Assembly: GCA_900142905.1 (NCBI GenBank) | Contig: FSRV01000002.1 | Location: 1,550,001 to 1,614,000, forward strand | Direction: 5' to 3' | DNA length: 64,000 nt | Source: Burkholderia sp. GAS332 | GTDB lineage: Bacteria; Pseudomonadota; Gammaproteobacteria; Burkholderiales; Burkholderiaceae | Part shown: one piece after another, positions 47,809 through 59,067 of the stretch | Numbering within the stretch: position 1 is the first letter of the stretch | Layout of the letters: each line of letters starts with the position of its first letter | Notes under the pieces: generated by a model | The model's input: the letters and a program-made list of their open reading frames with translations, nothing else | What the model was told of the DNA's origin: nothing | Databases searched by the model: none | Translations under genes and position numbers: made by a program

Positions 47809-47844
47809 CTTGAGTTCAGACTTGTATGCAAGATTGAACTCAAG
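47809..47844. promoter_or_regulatory. Nested palindromic operator upstream of atzF
   Basis: Outer arms CTTGAGTTCA / TGAACTCAAG are a perfect 10-bp inverted repeat with a 16-base spacer. The spacer itself holds TTGTATGCAA, the near-palindromic pattern of FadR-type GntR sites. It ends 9 bases before the allophanate hydrolase start. The GntR gene that closes the operon is the obvious candidate to bind it. Confidence 0.7.
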
Positions 47845-47853
47845 GAAAAACAA

Positions 47854-49725
47854 GTGCCTATTTCTTCGCCATTGACGGTCCGTGGTCTTCTCGAAGCCTA
47901 TGCCGCCAAATCTCTTACGCCGACTGAAGCCGTGGCAGCGGCATTGGCGCGTATTGACGCAATCGACCGGCCGGAAGCCTGGATCCTGCGCTTGCCTGCT
48001 ACCGACGTACAGGCCCGCGCCAGCGCGCTCGAAGCGCTGTACGAAGAGCAGGGCAGCGCCGTATTCGAACGGATGCCGCTGTTCGGCGTGCCGTTCGCGG
48101 TCAAAGACAATATCGACGTCGCCGGCTTGCCGACCACCGCCGCGTGCGAGCCTTTTAGCACGACACCGGACACCTCGGCATTCGCCGTGCAGCGTCTCAT
48201 CGACGCCGGCGCGATCCTGATCGGCAAGACCAATCTCGATCAGTTCGCGACCGGCCTCGTCGGCACGCGTTCGCCTTATGGCGCAGTGCGGAACACGGAA
48301 TTTCCGCTGCACGTGTCGGGCGGGTCGAGTTCAGGTTCGGCGGTCGCGGTGGCTGCCGGGTGCGTCGCCTTCTCCCTCGGCACCGACACGGCCGGTTCGG
48401 GCCGCGTGCCGGCTGGGTTCAACGGACTTGTCGGGCTGAAACCGTCGCTCGGACTCGTCAGCAAGCGCGGCGTCGTGCCGGCGTGCCGCAGCCTCGACAC
48501 GATCTCGGTGTTCGCGCACAACGTCGACGATGCCTGGCGCGTGTTCAGCGAAATCGCGTGCTTCGATCCGCTCGACAGCTACTCGCGCAAGGTGCCGAGT
48601 CTCGGTCTCCTGCGTGGCGCGCCGCGGATCGGCGTGCCGGATCATGTCGAGTTCTTTGGCGACGCGACGGCGAGTCAGGCGTTCTCCGCTGCACTCGACA
48701 CGATCTCTACCCATCTGTCTCTCGATCCCCGGCCGATCGATTTCCGGCCGCTTAAGCAAGTCTCCGCGCTCCTCTACGACGGTCCTTGGGTGGCCGAACG
48801 GCGCGCCGCGCTCGGTGCATTCTTCGAGACACATCATGAAGCGATCGACCCGGTCGTTGCCGCGGTGATCGGCAAAGCTGACGCCTACAGCGCCGTCGAC
48901 GCGTTCAACGGCCAGTACGCACTAGTCGACCTGAAGCGCCGCGCCGAACAGCTTTTCGAGGCGATTGACGTTCTGATCGTTCCGACCACGCCTACGCACC
49001 CATTGATTGCCGCTGTGCAGGCCAATCCGGTCGAGTTGAACAGCCAGCTCGGCTACTACACGAATTTCGTCAATCTGCTCGATCTATGCGCGCTGGCCGT
49101 GCCGTGCCAGCGTCGCCATGACGGCTTGCCGGCCGGTGTCACGCTGATTGCACCAAGCGGCGCGGACCGGCGTCTCGCCGAGTTGGGCGCGCGTATCCAG
49201 GCGCTGTTCGCGGGCGCCACCGAGGTCCTGAACGAGAGCCGGACGGCGGCCGTCGCCGAGCCGACAACCCGAACCGGGAGCGCGGCGAACGCGCTCGAAC
49301 CCCTGCCGTTTCAGGAGCCGACTGTCGCGCTCGCCGTGGTCGGCGCGCATCTGCGTGGCCACCCGCTGAACTGGCAACTTCAGGAAGCCGGCGCGCGTTT
49401 TGTCATGGCGACGCAAACCACCGCCGATTACACGCTTCACGCGCTTGCGAATACGCATCCGCCGAAACCAGGCTTGGTGCGCGTCACCGACCAGCAAGGC
49501 GCGCCCATCGCCGTGGAAGTCTGGGACGTGCCGTTGCGCACCTTCGGCAAATTCGTCGCCGACGTGCCCGCGCCGCTCGGCATCGGCACCGTGCAACTCG
49601 CCAACCACCTCACCGTGAAAGGCTTCATCTGCGAACCGTCCGCGGTGAGCGATGGCGGCGGCGCTAAGGACATCACCGCGTTTGGCGGCTGGCTCGCCTA
49701 TCTCGACAGTCTGAACGTCAACTGA
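47854..49725 (+). CDS. atzF: Allophanate hydrolase
   Basis: 623 residues. Splits allophanate to two CO2 and two ammonia. The N-terminal amidase-signature domain has the catalytic Lys in FAVKDNIDV, GGSSSGSAVAV and the nucleophile Ser in TDTAGSGRVPA. The C-terminal domain (about 480-623) is the AtzF-type decarboxylating domain with GTVQLANHLTVKGF. The start is GTG 47854 with AAGGA upstream. First gene of an eight- or nine-gene operon with transporter and biuret hydrolase; the stand-alone form (not fused to urea carboxylase) fits triazine/biuret pathways. Confidence 0.93.
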   Translation: MPISSPLTVRGLLEAYAAKSLTPTEAVAAALARIDAIDRPEAWILRLPATDVQARASALEALYEEQGSAVFERMPLFGVPFAVKDNIDVAGLPTTAACEPFSTTPDTSAFAVQRLIDAGAILIGKTNLDQFATGLVGTRSPYGAVRNTEFPLHVSGGSSSGSAVAVAAGCVAFSLGTDTAGSGRVPAGFNGLVGLKPSLGLVSKRGVVPACRSLDTISVFAHNVDDAWRVFSEIACFDPLDSYSRKVPSLGLLRGAPRIGVPDHVEFFGDATASQAFSAALDTISTHLSLDPRPIDFRPLKQVSALLYDGPWVAERRAALGAFFETHHEAIDPVVAAVIGKADAYSAVDAFNGQYALVDLKRRAEQLFEAIDVLIVPTTPTHPLIAAVQANPVELNSQLGYYTNFVNLLDLCALAVPCQRRHDGLPAGVTLIAPSGADRRLAELGARIQALFAGATEVLNESRTAAVAEPTTRTGSAANALEPLPFQEPTVALAVVGAHLRGHPLNWQLQEAGARFVMATQTTADYTLHALANTHPPKPGLVRVTDQQGAPIAVEVWDVPLRTFGKFVADVPAPLGIGTVQLANHLTVKGFICEPSAVSDGGGAKDITAFGGWLAYLDSLNVN

Positions 49726-49765
49726 AGACCAACGCTCTTTAACCCCTTACCAGGAATTGGACACC

Positions 49766-50863
49766 ATGACCAGCCGCCGCAATTTCATCAAGAGCGCCAG
49801 CCTGCTCACGCTTGGCAATATCCTGCCGATTCAATCGGTGTTCGCCGCGCCGAAGACCACAGTCGGCGTGATCTACGTCGGCGCGCGCAGCGACTACGGT
49901 TACAACCAGGCGCAGGCAACCGCCGCCGCCGTGATCAAGAAAATGCCCGACGTGAAGGTGGTGGAAGAGGAGAACGTGCCTGAAACCATCGCCGTGCAGA
50001 AGACCATGGAAGCGATGATCGAACAGGACGGCGCCACGCTGATTTTCGCGACCTCGTTTGGCTATTTCGATCCGCATGTGCTGAAGATGGCGGCCAAATA
50101 TCCGAAGGTGCGTTTCGCGCATTGCGGCGGTTTGTGGAAGCAGGGCAACCCGTCGAACATCACCAGCTACTTCGGCTATATCGACGAATGCCAGTACCTG
50201 AACGGCGTGGTCGCGGGTCATATGACGAAGAGCAAGAAGCTCGGCTTCGTCGCCGCGAAACCGATTCCGCAAGTGCTGCGCAACATCAATTCGTTTACGC
50301 TCGGCGCGCAGTCGGTCGACCCGTCGATCACCACGCAGGTGATTTTCACGGGCGACTGGTCGATGCCTGTGAAGGAAGCGGAAGCCACCAACAGTCTCGT
50401 CGATCAGGGTTGCGATGTGCTGACCTGTCACGTCGACGGCCCGAAGGTCGTCGTCGAGACAGCGGAAAAACGCGGCGCGATGAGTTGCGGCTATCACGCG
50501 AGCCAGGCGGCGCTCGCGCCGAAGGGCTATCTGACCGGTGCGGAATGGGACTGGGCGACGCCGTACAAGCAACTGGTCAGCGGCGCACAGGCCGGCACCC
50601 CGCAGCCGAATGTGTTGCGCGGCGGGTTGAAAGAGGGCTTTGTGAAGATGTCGCCGTATGGCGCGAAAGTCACCGCGGAGGCGAAGCAGAACGCCGACTC
50701 GATCAAAAGCAGCATGGTGGCCGGCAATTTCGTGATCTTCAAAGGCCCGATGAAGGACAACAAGGGCGGCACGGCGATCGCCTCCGGCACGAGCCATATA
50801 CAGACCGACTACACGCTCGAAAGCATGAACTATCTGGTGGCGGGCGTCGTCGGCCAGATCTGA
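49766..50863 (+). CDS. BMP-family ABC transporter binding protein with Tat-type signal
   Basis: 365 residues. Periplasmic binding protein of the BMP/PnrA family, which otherwise bind nucleosides. The N-terminus TSRRNFIKSASLL has the twin-arginine motif, so it is likely exported folded; many relatives are lipoproteins instead. ATG 49766 is chosen over TTG 49757. Followed by two permeases and an ATPase. In this operon the cargo is probably biuret or a similar urea-like compound rather than a nucleoside (inference). Confidence 0.87.
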   Translation: MTSRRNFIKSASLLTLGNILPIQSVFAAPKTTVGVIYVGARSDYGYNQAQATAAAVIKKMPDVKVVEEENVPETIAVQKTMEAMIEQDGATLIFATSFGYFDPHVLKMAAKYPKVRFAHCGGLWKQGNPSNITSYFGYIDECQYLNGVVAGHMTKSKKLGFVAAKPIPQVLRNINSFTLGAQSVDPSITTQVIFTGDWSMPVKEAEATNSLVDQGCDVLTCHVDGPKVVVETAEKRGAMSCGYHASQAALAPKGYLTGAEWDWATPYKQLVSGAQAGTPQPNVLRGGLKEGFVKMSPYGAKVTAEAKQNADSIKSSMVAGNFVIFKGPMKDNKGGTAIASGTSHIQTDYTLESMNYLVAGVVGQI

Positions 50864-50910
50864 GGGCAGCCTGTGTGGTTGTGTGAATGTGCATGAGCGA
50901 AGGAGTCGTG

Positions 50911-52026
50911 ATGCGTCCCAATGCCCCTACCGCAAGGGTGATCCTGTCACTCTTGCCCGCGCTGCCGACCGCCTTGGCGGTGCTCGGCACGCTGCTGCTG
51001 TTCTCGCTGTTCCTGCTGGTGCAGGGGCAGCCGGCGCTCGATGCCATCGGGCTGATCTTCGAAGGCGCATTCGGCTCGTCGTTCGCGTGGCAGAGCACCT
51101 TGCTGCGTGCGTCGCCGCTGATGCTGACCGCACTTTGCGTCGCGCTACCCGCCCAGGTTGGATTGATCGTGATTGGCGGCGAGGGCGCGCTCGCGCTCGG
51201 CGGCATGTGTGCGGCCATCGTCCCGCAGATACTGCCGCACGGCACGCCGTGGCTCGTCGCCACACCCTTGATGGCGGTAGCCGGCATGCTGGCCGGCGGC
51301 GTCTGGATCGGCGCGGTCGGCGCGTTGCGGCAATGGCGCGGCGTCAACGAGACGATCAGCAGCCTGTTGATGTCGTATATCGCGATCGCGCTCTTCAAGC
51401 ATCTGGTGGAAGGGCCGTTACGCGATCCCGCCAGCCTGAACAAACCGTCCACCTATCCCGTACCCGACGCGATGATGATTGGCTCGATCCCCGGACTCGA
51501 CACGCATTGGGGACTGTTCTGGGGCGTGGTCGCCTGCATCGCGGCGTGGGTGTTCGTGAAGTTCAGCACCAAGGGCTTCGCGATGCGCGTGGTGGGCGGC
51601 AGTCATCGCGCGGCACGTCTGGTCGGCTTGCCGGTCAATCTGCTGGCCCTTGCGGCGTGCGTATTAGGCGGTGCTGCGGCGGGACTCGGCGGCATGTTCG
51701 AAGTGGCAGCAGTGCAGGGCAGCGCAAATGCATCTTTGCTCGCGGGTTATGGCTATGCGGGCATCCTCGTCGCGTTCGCGGCGCGCCAGAATCCGCTCGC
51801 GATCATCGCGTGTGCGCTGATGATCGGCGGCATCGAGGCGAGTGGTTCACTGCTGCAGCGGCGGCTCGACCTCCCCGACGCCACCACGCTCGTCTTGCAA
51901 GGCCTCCTGTTCGCGAACCTGCTCGCGTGGGAAGCGCTTGGCGGACGCATCGCCGCATGGCGCGTCAAATTGCAGGCCGTCGCGCAGACCGACCTTCCCG
52001 TGCAACTGGAGCAGACCCATGCCTGA
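50911..52026 (+). CDS. BMP-type ABC transporter permease 1
   Basis: 371 residues, about nine membrane helices. The conserved permease loop reads GGAAAGLGGMFEV with nearby GANASLLAGYG-like sequence. BPD_transp_2 family, used by nucleoside and branched-chain amino acid importers. AAGGAG directly precedes ATG 50911, which decides the start over ATG 50893. Overlaps permease 2 by 8 bases. Confidence 0.88.
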   Translation: MRPNAPTARVILSLLPALPTALAVLGTLLLFSLFLLVQGQPALDAIGLIFEGAFGSSFAWQSTLLRASPLMLTALCVALPAQVGLIVIGGEGALALGGMCAAIVPQILPHGTPWLVATPLMAVAGMLAGGVWIGAVGALRQWRGVNETISSLLMSYIAIALFKHLVEGPLRDPASLNKPSTYPVPDAMMIGSIPGLDTHWGLFWGVVACIAAWVFVKFSTKGFAMRVVGGSHRAARLVGLPVNLLALAACVLGGAAAGLGGMFEVAAVQGSANASLLAGYGYAGILVAFAARQNPLAIIACALMIGGIEASGSLLQRRLDLPDATTLVLQGLLFANLLAWEALGGRIAAWRVKLQAVAQTDLPVQLEQTHA

Positions 52027-52945
52027 TATGCACTCGCCCATCGTGATCCTGCTGCTGTCGCTGTTCGCCGGTGCGATCCGTGTCAGTACGCCTTATCTGT
52101 TCGTCAGCCTCGGCGAATGTCTGACCGAGAAAGGCGGCCGTGTGAACCTCGGCCTCGAAGGCATTCTGGTGTCCGGCGCGATGAGCGGCTATGCCGGCGC
52201 TTTTCTGACCGGCTCGCCGTGGGCCGGCGTGCTGGTCGCTGGTTTCGTCGGTTTGCTGCTCGGTTGCCTGCATGGCCTCGTCTGCTCGTTGCCGCGCGTG
52301 TCGGATATCGCCTTCGGCATCGCCTTGATGCTGCTTGGCACCGGGCTCGCGTTCTATCTCGGCAAGCCTTTCATCGAACCGCAGGCGCCGATGCTGCCGT
52401 TTATCGATCTCGGCACGTGGACCTCATCGCCGCAATTGCATAACGCCCTGCATATCAACCTGCTGTTCGTGATCGGCGTTGCACTGGCCTTCGTTCTGCA
52501 ATGGGGCTTACGCAATACCCGCTGGGGGATGGTGCTGCGGCTCGTCGGCGATCACGCTGAAACGGCGCGCGCCATGGGCTATCCGCTCACGTCCGTACGC
52601 ATCGCCGCGACGGCGGTGGGCGGGGTGTTCGCGGGCATCGGCGGTGCGTATCTGTCGCTGGTCTATCCAGGCAGTTGGAATGAAGGACTCTCCAGCGGAC
52701 AAGGGCTGATGGCGGTCGCGCTGGTGATATTCGCGCGCTGGCAGCCATTGCGTTGTCTGTGGGCCGCGCTGCTGTTCGGTGCAGCCGGCGCGCTCGGGCC
52801 GGCGTTGCAGGCGATCGGTGTGACGAGTGGCTATTACCTCTACAACGCCGCGCCCTATGTGCTGACCCTCGCGATCATGATCGTCAATTGCCGTCCGGAT
52901 CGCACGCTGGCTGGCGCGCCGGGCGAGTTGAGCCTGACTCGCTGA
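52019..52945 (+). CDS. BMP-type ABC transporter permease 2
   Basis: 308 residues, BPD_transp_2 family. The N-terminal [20 protein letters not shown] and the later [14 protein letters not shown] are typical of the second permease in BMP systems. Start ATG 52019 with GGAG upstream, overlapping the first permease. The long open frame upstream is a shadow. Confidence 0.9.
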   Translation: MPDMHSPIVILLLSLFAGAIRVSTPYLFVSLGECLTEKGGRVNLGLEGILVSGAMSGYAGAFLTGSPWAGVLVAGFVGLLLGCLHGLVCSLPRVSDIAFGIALMLLGTGLAFYLGKPFIEPQAPMLPFIDLGTWTSSPQLHNALHINLLFVIGVALAFVLQWGLRNTRWGMVLRLVGDHAETARAMGYPLTSVRIAATAVGGVFAGIGGAYLSLVYPGSWNEGLSSGQGLMAVALVIFARWQPLRCLWAALLFGAAGALGPALQAIGVTSGYYLYNAAPYVLTLAIMIVNCRPDRTLAGAPGELSLTR

Positions 52946-53006
52946 TTTTGCCCTGCCGTGCGTGCCTTCAAAGACCCAGCCAGGACCTAACAAGGATCTC
53001 ACCACC

Positions 53007-53741
53007 ATGAACCGATTCATCGAAGCGAAGCCCTATCCGTGGCCCTACGACGGCAACCTGCGCGCGGACAACACGGCGCTCGTGATCATCGACATGCAGA
53101 CGGATTTCTGCGGCCACGGGGGCTATGTCGACAAGATGGGTTATGACCTGTCGCTGACGCGCGCGCCGATCGAGCCGATCAAAAGCGTGCTGAAACCGAT
53201 GCGCGAACTGGGCTTCACGATCATTCACACGCGCGAAGGGCATCGTCCGGACCTCTCCGACCTGCCCGCGAATAAACGCTGGCGCAGCCGCCGCGCGGGC
53301 ACTGACGGCGTAGGCATCGGCGACGACGGCCCGTGCGGCAGGATCCTCGTGCGCGGCGAACCGGGCTGGGAAATCATCGACGAATTGAAGCCACTGCCAG
53401 GCGAAATCATCATCGACAAACCCGGCAAGGGTTCCTTCTGCGCGACGGATCTCGAACTGATCCTGCGCACACGCGGCATCGTCAATCTGGTGCTGACCGG
53501 GATCACCACCGACGTTTGTGTCCACACGACCATGCGCGAAGCCAACGATCGCGGCTTCGAATGCACGGTGCTGGCCGATTGCTGCGGCGCGACCGACAAG
53601 CGCAACCACGAGGCCGCGTTGCACATGATCACCATGCAAGGCGGTGTGTTCGGCACAGTGTCGGACTCGCACGCGCTGCTCGCTACGCTACTGGCCACGA
53701 CGACGGCGCCGGCAGCGGCGCTGGCCACTTCAGGCAGATAA
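53007..53741 (+). CDS. biuH: Biuret amidohydrolase (isochorismatase-like cysteine hydrolase)
   Basis: 244 residues. Hydrolyses biuret to allophanate and ammonia. Catalytic Asp in IIDMQTDF, Lys in DKPGKGSF and Cys in TTDVCVHTT. The N-terminus ([27 protein letters not shown]) and [19 protein letters not shown] agree with the characterised Rhizobium biuret hydrolase as I remember it. RutB, the ureidoacrylate enzyme, is the nearest alternative but its genes are absent here. ATG 53007 follows AAGGAT. Sits inside the allophanate/transport operon. Confidence 0.87.
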   Translation: MNRFIEAKPYPWPYDGNLRADNTALVIIDMQTDFCGHGGYVDKMGYDLSLTRAPIEPIKSVLKPMRELGFTIIHTREGHRPDLSDLPANKRWRSRRAGTDGVGIGDDGPCGRILVRGEPGWEIIDELKPLPGEIIIDKPGKGSFCATDLELILRTRGIVNLVLTGITTDVCVHTTMREANDRGFECTVLADCCGATDKRNHEAALHMITMQGGVFGTVSDSHALLATLLATTTAPAAALATSGR

Positions 53742-53744
53742 ACC

Positions 53745-55382
53745 ATGACCACGGCGCCGAAGGCATTGGGTGTGGAAGTGCTGAACGCAAGCAAATCGTT
53801 CGGCGCGTTTCGCGCATTGGATAGCGTCTCGATCAAGGTCAAAGCCGGCACGATTCACGCGCTGCTTGGCGAGAACGGGGCGGGCAAGAGCACGCTCGTG
53901 AAAGGGCTGGTTGGCTACGGCGTGCTCGACGACGGACAGATCGCCGCCGACGATCGTGAAGTCCACATCGCGTCGCCGCGCGATGCACAGGCGCTCGGCA
54001 TCGGCATGGTGTATCAGCATTTCACGCTGGCGTCCGGCCTATCTGTGGAAGAAAACCTGCTGCTCGCGCGCGGACGGATGCCGTGGAAAATCGACTGGAA
54101 GGGCGAGCGCGCCGCGCTTGCCGCATTCATGCAGCGCATGCCGTTTCGCTTGCCGCTCGACGCGCCGGTGGCCATTCTCGCCGCTGGTGAAAAGCAGAAA
54201 CTCGAGATCCTGAAGCAGCTTTATTTGCAGCAGCGCTTCCTGATTCTCGACGAACCCACCTCGGTGCTGACACCGCAGGAAGCGGATGAAGTGCTCGGCC
54301 TGATGCGCGATCTGACCTCACGCGGCGAACTGACAGTGCTGATGATCACGCACAAGTTCCGCGAAGTGATGGCCTATGCCGACGACGTCACCGTGTTGCG
54401 CAAGGGCAGGCAAGTCGGCACGAGCGCGGTTGCCAACACCAGCCGCGACGAACTCGCAGCGTGGATGATGGGCACCGTCGCTACCCATGCGCCGAACGAC
54501 ATCCCCTCGGGGGACGAAGCGGCAGTGATAGCGGCGGTGACCGTGGAACGCTTGCCGCGCAAACCCGTCGACGACATGGCGCAAGTGCGTCTCGCACTGC
54601 GCGACGTATCAGTGGAAGACGATCGTGGCCAGACTGCGGTCAAGCACGCGACGCTGTCCGTGCGTGCGGGCGAAATCCTTGGGCTGGCGGGCGTTTCCGG
54701 CAACGGACAGAAGGAGCTGGTGGAAGCGCTGGTCGGCCAACGCCGCGTGAAAGCCGGCGACATGCAGGTGGCGGGCAAGGCCTATCATGCGACCCGCGAG
54801 GAGATGACCCGGCGGCGCGTGTTCGCGATTCCCGAAGAGCCACTGAAAAACGCCTGCGTCGCCGCGATGAGCGTCGCACAGAACCTCGCGCTGCGCGACT
54901 TCGATCGCGAGCCGTTGCGGCGCGGCGGCTGGTGGCTCGACCGGCGTGCCGTGCGCGAGCGCGCCGCGCAACTGATCGGCGAGTTCAATGTGCGTCCACC
55001 ACTACCCGAACGAACCATCGGCACGCTGTCCGGGGGCAATGTGCAGCGCGCGGTGCTGGCGCGCGAACTCGGGCAGCCGGTGGATGTGCTGATCGTCGCG
55101 AATCCTGTGTTCGGTCTGGATTTCGCGTCGGTCGCCGATATCCATGCCCGTCTAATGTCCGCACGCGATGCCGGCGCGGCGGTGTTGCTGGTCAGCGAAG
55201 ACCTCGACGAACTGCTCGAACTGGCGGACCGCATCGCGGTGATCACGGAGGGCAAGCTGGTGTTCGAGACGCCGGCGGCGCGCGCGGATCGGGCCGTGCT
55301 CGGTCAGCATATGGCAGGGCACGGCGATACCCAGGCGCATCACGCCGTACCCGCAGAGAGAATGAAGGAAGCTATCGGATGA
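53745..55382 (+). CDS. BMP-type ABC transporter ATPase (two nucleotide-binding domains)
   Basis: 545 residues. First domain: Walker [10 protein letters not shown], signature replaced by AAGEKQK, Walker [12 protein letters not shown]. Second domain: degenerate Walker [10 protein letters not shown], good signature LSGGNVQ and a weak Walker B ([11 protein letters not shown]). This asymmetry is usual for the nucleoside/BMP class. Overlaps the next gene by ATGA. Confidence 0.9.
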   Translation: MTTAPKALGVEVLNASKSFGAFRALDSVSIKVKAGTIHALLGENGAGKSTLVKGLVGYGVLDDGQIAADDREVHIASPRDAQALGIGMVYQHFTLASGLSVEENLLLARGRMPWKIDWKGERAALAAFMQRMPFRLPLDAPVAILAAGEKQKLEILKQLYLQQRFLILDEPTSVLTPQEADEVLGLMRDLTSRGELTVLMITHKFREVMAYADDVTVLRKGRQVGTSAVANTSRDELAAWMMGTVATHAPNDIPSGDEAAVIAAVTVERLPRKPVDDMAQVRLALRDVSVEDDRGQTAVKHATLSVRAGEILGLAGVSGNGQKELVEALVGQRRVKAGDMQVAGKAYHATREEMTRRRVFAIPEEPLKNACVAAMSVAQNLALRDFDREPLRRGGWWLDRRAVRERAAQLIGEFNVRPPLPERTIGTLSGGNVQRAVLARELGQPVDVLIVANPVFGLDFASVADIHARLMSARDAGAAVLLVSEDLDELLELADRIAVITEGKLVFETPAARADRAVLGQHMAGHGDTQAHHAVPAERMKEAIG

Positions 55383-56074
55383 CACAGGAAACCGAGTTGA
55401 CGATCGACGCGCAACCGGGTCCCTTCACCTTGGACCCCACGAAAACCGCCCTGATCGTGATCGACATGCAGCGCGATTTCATCGAACCGGGCGGCTTCGG
55501 CGAATCGCTTGGAAATGACGTGTCGCTGCTCGCTGAGATCGTGCCGACCGTCGCGGCATTGCTGGCTTTCGCGCGCAGGCATCAATGGCTCGTGGTGCAT
55601 ACGCGTGAATCGCATGCGGCGGATCTGTCCGATTGTCCGGCGGCGAAACGGCTGAGAGGCGCGCCCAATGCCCGCATCGGCGATGCCGGACCGATGGGGC
55701 GCATCTTGATTCGCGGCGAGCCGGGCAATGCGATCATCGAGCCGCTCGCGCCGCTTGCCGGCGAACTCGTGATCGACAAACCCGGCAAGGGCGCGTTCTA
55801 CGCCACCCGGCTCGGCGAAGAACTCGCGATGCGCGGCATCACGCATCTGGTGTTCGCGGGCGTGACCACTGAAGTGTGCGTGCAGACCTCGATGCGCGAA
55901 GCCAACGACCGTGGCTACGACAGTTTGCTGATCGAAGACGCGACCGCCAGCTATTTCCCCGCATTCAAACAGGCGACGCTCGACATGGTTAGCTCGCAAG
56001 GCGGCATTGTCGGGTGGACCGCGCCGTTTTCATCATTGACGAAACTCGACGAGACGATCCCGGCATGGAGATAA
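55379..56074 (+). CDS. Second isochorismatase-like cysteine hydrolase (triuret hydrolase candidate)
   Basis: 231 residues. Catalytic Asp in VIDMQRDF, Lys in DKPGKGAF and Cys in TTEVCVQTS are intact. Related to but clearly distinct from the biuret hydrolase upstream: it lacks the PYPWPY segment and has [18 protein letters not shown]. Two such paralogues with AtzF in one operon match the published triuret pathway (TrtA plus BiuH) as I recall it, so triuret is the leading guess; another ureide amide is possible. Translationally coupled to the ATPase (ATGA) and overlapped by the AtzH-like gene. Confidence 0.75.
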   Translation: MTQETELTIDAQPGPFTLDPTKTALIVIDMQRDFIEPGGFGESLGNDVSLLAEIVPTVAALLAFARRHQWLVVHTRESHAADLSDCPAAKRLRGAPNARIGDAGPMGRILIRGEPGNAIIEPLAPLAGELVIDKPGKGAFYATRLGEELAMRGITHLVFAGVTTEVCVQTSMREANDRGYDSLLIEDATASYFPAFKQATLDMVSSQGGIVGWTAPFSSLTKLDETIPAWR

Positions 56075-56451
56075 ATCAGCTCGAAGTGGTCGCTCAAGTG
56101 CAGGCAGCCTTTGTCGAATACGAGCGGGCGCTGGTCGACAACGACGTCGCGGCAATGAACGCGCTTTTCTGGCACACGCCGGAGACGGTCCGCTATGGCA
56201 TCGCCGAAATCCAGCATGGCGGCGAAGCGATCCGCGCATGGCGTGAGACCTGCGATCCGGTGCCGAAGTCGCGCAAATTGCATCGCACCGTGGTAACGAC
56301 CTTCGGCACCGACTTCGCCACCGTCAGCACTGAATTCACCAGCGACGCCACGCCTTTGATCGGCCGTCAGATGCAGACGTGGGCGAGGCTTGGTCCCGTC
56401 GAAGGCTGGAAGATCGTCGCGGCTCACGTCAGCCTGATCGCGATGCCATGA
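56065..56451 (+). CDS. AtzH/HpxZ-like SnoaL-fold protein
   Basis: 128 residues. The family (AtzH-like, formerly DUF3225) includes HpxZ of oxalurate breakdown and AtzH of cyanuric acid loci. Family-like patterns are [21 protein letters not shown] and the C-terminal [11 protein letters not shown]. The start ATG 56065 overlaps the previous stop by 10 bases. Presence only next to ureide-hydrolysing amidases argues for a role on carboxylated urea intermediates such as carboxybiuret (inference). Confidence 0.85.
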   Translation: MEINQLEVVAQVQAAFVEYERALVDNDVAAMNALFWHTPETVRYGIAEIQHGGEAIRAWRETCDPVPKSRKLHRTVVTTFGTDFATVSTEFTSDATPLIGRQMQTWARLGPVEGWKIVAAHVSLIAMP

Positions 56452-56486
56452 AACGCCGATAATAAGAAAAAGGGGGTGACGCATCA

Positions 56487-57263
56487 ATGAACGACGATAC
56501 GACGAATCTGCTCGAGACCCCCGCAGAGCCTGAAGCGCCAGGCGCTGCGGGAGCGCAGGGCATGCCCGCCGCGCCGGCCGCGGCCAATCAGCTCGCCGAG
56601 CAGGTGTACCAGCAACTGAAGAACGATATCTTCAGCTTCCGCCTGTTTCCCGGCGACCGCTTTTCCGAAAACGGCATCGCGCAGCACTACGGCGTGTCGC
56701 GCACACCGATGCGCGACGGCCTGTTTCGTTTGCAACGCGAGGGCTATCTGGAAGTCGGTTTCCGGCGCGGCTGGAAAGTGTCACCGATCAATTTCGACCA
56801 GCTCGATCAGCTCTACGATTTGCGCATCGTGCTGGAAGTGGCGGCCGTCGAGCGGGTGGGGGCGGGCGGCGACGTCGCGCATGCGGCCGTCGAAGCGCTG
56901 AAGGCCGTATGGTGCATCGCGCCCGAATTGCGTGAGAGCGATCCGGTGAAGATGTTCGGCATGGACGAGAACTTCCACCGGCAACTGGTCGCGGCGACGG
57001 GCAACGCGGAAATGCTGCGGGTGCATAACGAAGTGACCGAGCGCATCCGCATCGTGCGTCGACTGGACTTTCTGAAGCCGCACCGCACGAGCGCCACCTA
57101 CGACGAGCATTCGACCATGCTGAACCTGATCGAGCGCAACCGGCTGACTGAAGCGATTATCCTGCTGCGCGCGCATATCACGCAGAGCAAACTGGAAGTG
57201 CGCAAGATCACCCTCTCGATGCTGGCTGCGGCGCGCGATAGCAAGTTGCCGTTCGTGTCCTGA
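56487..57263 (+). CDS. GntR-family regulator (FCD type) of the biuret operon
   Basis: 258 residues. A disordered Ala/Pro/Glu-rich N-terminus (about 35 residues) precedes the winged helix (LAEQVYQQLKNDIFSFRLFPGDRFSENGIAQHYGVSRTPMRDGLFRL; key VSRTPMRDGL). A helical FCD effector domain follows with metal/ligand residues such as DENFHR and a late His. AAGGGGGTGA lies upstream of the ATG. Last gene of the operon, so probably its own regulator, acting at the palindrome before atzF. Confidence 0.88.
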   Translation: MNDDTTNLLETPAEPEAPGAAGAQGMPAAPAAANQLAEQVYQQLKNDIFSFRLFPGDRFSENGIAQHYGVSRTPMRDGLFRLQREGYLEVGFRRGWKVSPINFDQLDQLYDLRIVLEVAAVERVGAGGDVAHAAVEALKAVWCIAPELRESDPVKMFGMDENFHRQLVAATGNAEMLRVHNEVTERIRIVRRLDFLKPHRTSATYDEHSTMLNLIERNRLTEAIILLRAHITQSKLEVRKITLSMLAAARDSKLPFVS

Positions 57264-57290
57264 TGGCCCTCAGGCCTCCTGAAGGCCATC
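57262..57290. terminator. Hairpin at the end of the biuret operon
   Basis: GATGGCC-C-TCAGG-CCT-CCTGA-A-GGCCATC: a 12-pair stem with one mismatch, starting in the GntR stop codon. No T-run follows, so termination may be partial or factor-assisted. Confidence 0.6.
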
Positions 57291-57343
57291 AAGATCCTGG
57301 CCGCGCGGTGCGACGCGTGAAGAGGCCGCCACGCGACCGTCAC

Positions 57344-58920
<1,577 letters not shown>

Positions 58921-59067
58921 GATGGGCTCCTTGTGGGCGTCCTCCGGCGCCGCAACGAACCGCGTGAGTTGGGCGGCAGCGCCTGCTGCCGCCCATATTA
59001 CCGTGTCTGGCCGGCGTGCCTGGCCACCGGTGTAGAAGGCCGGCCCCGTTAGGTCATCGCAAGGTTC

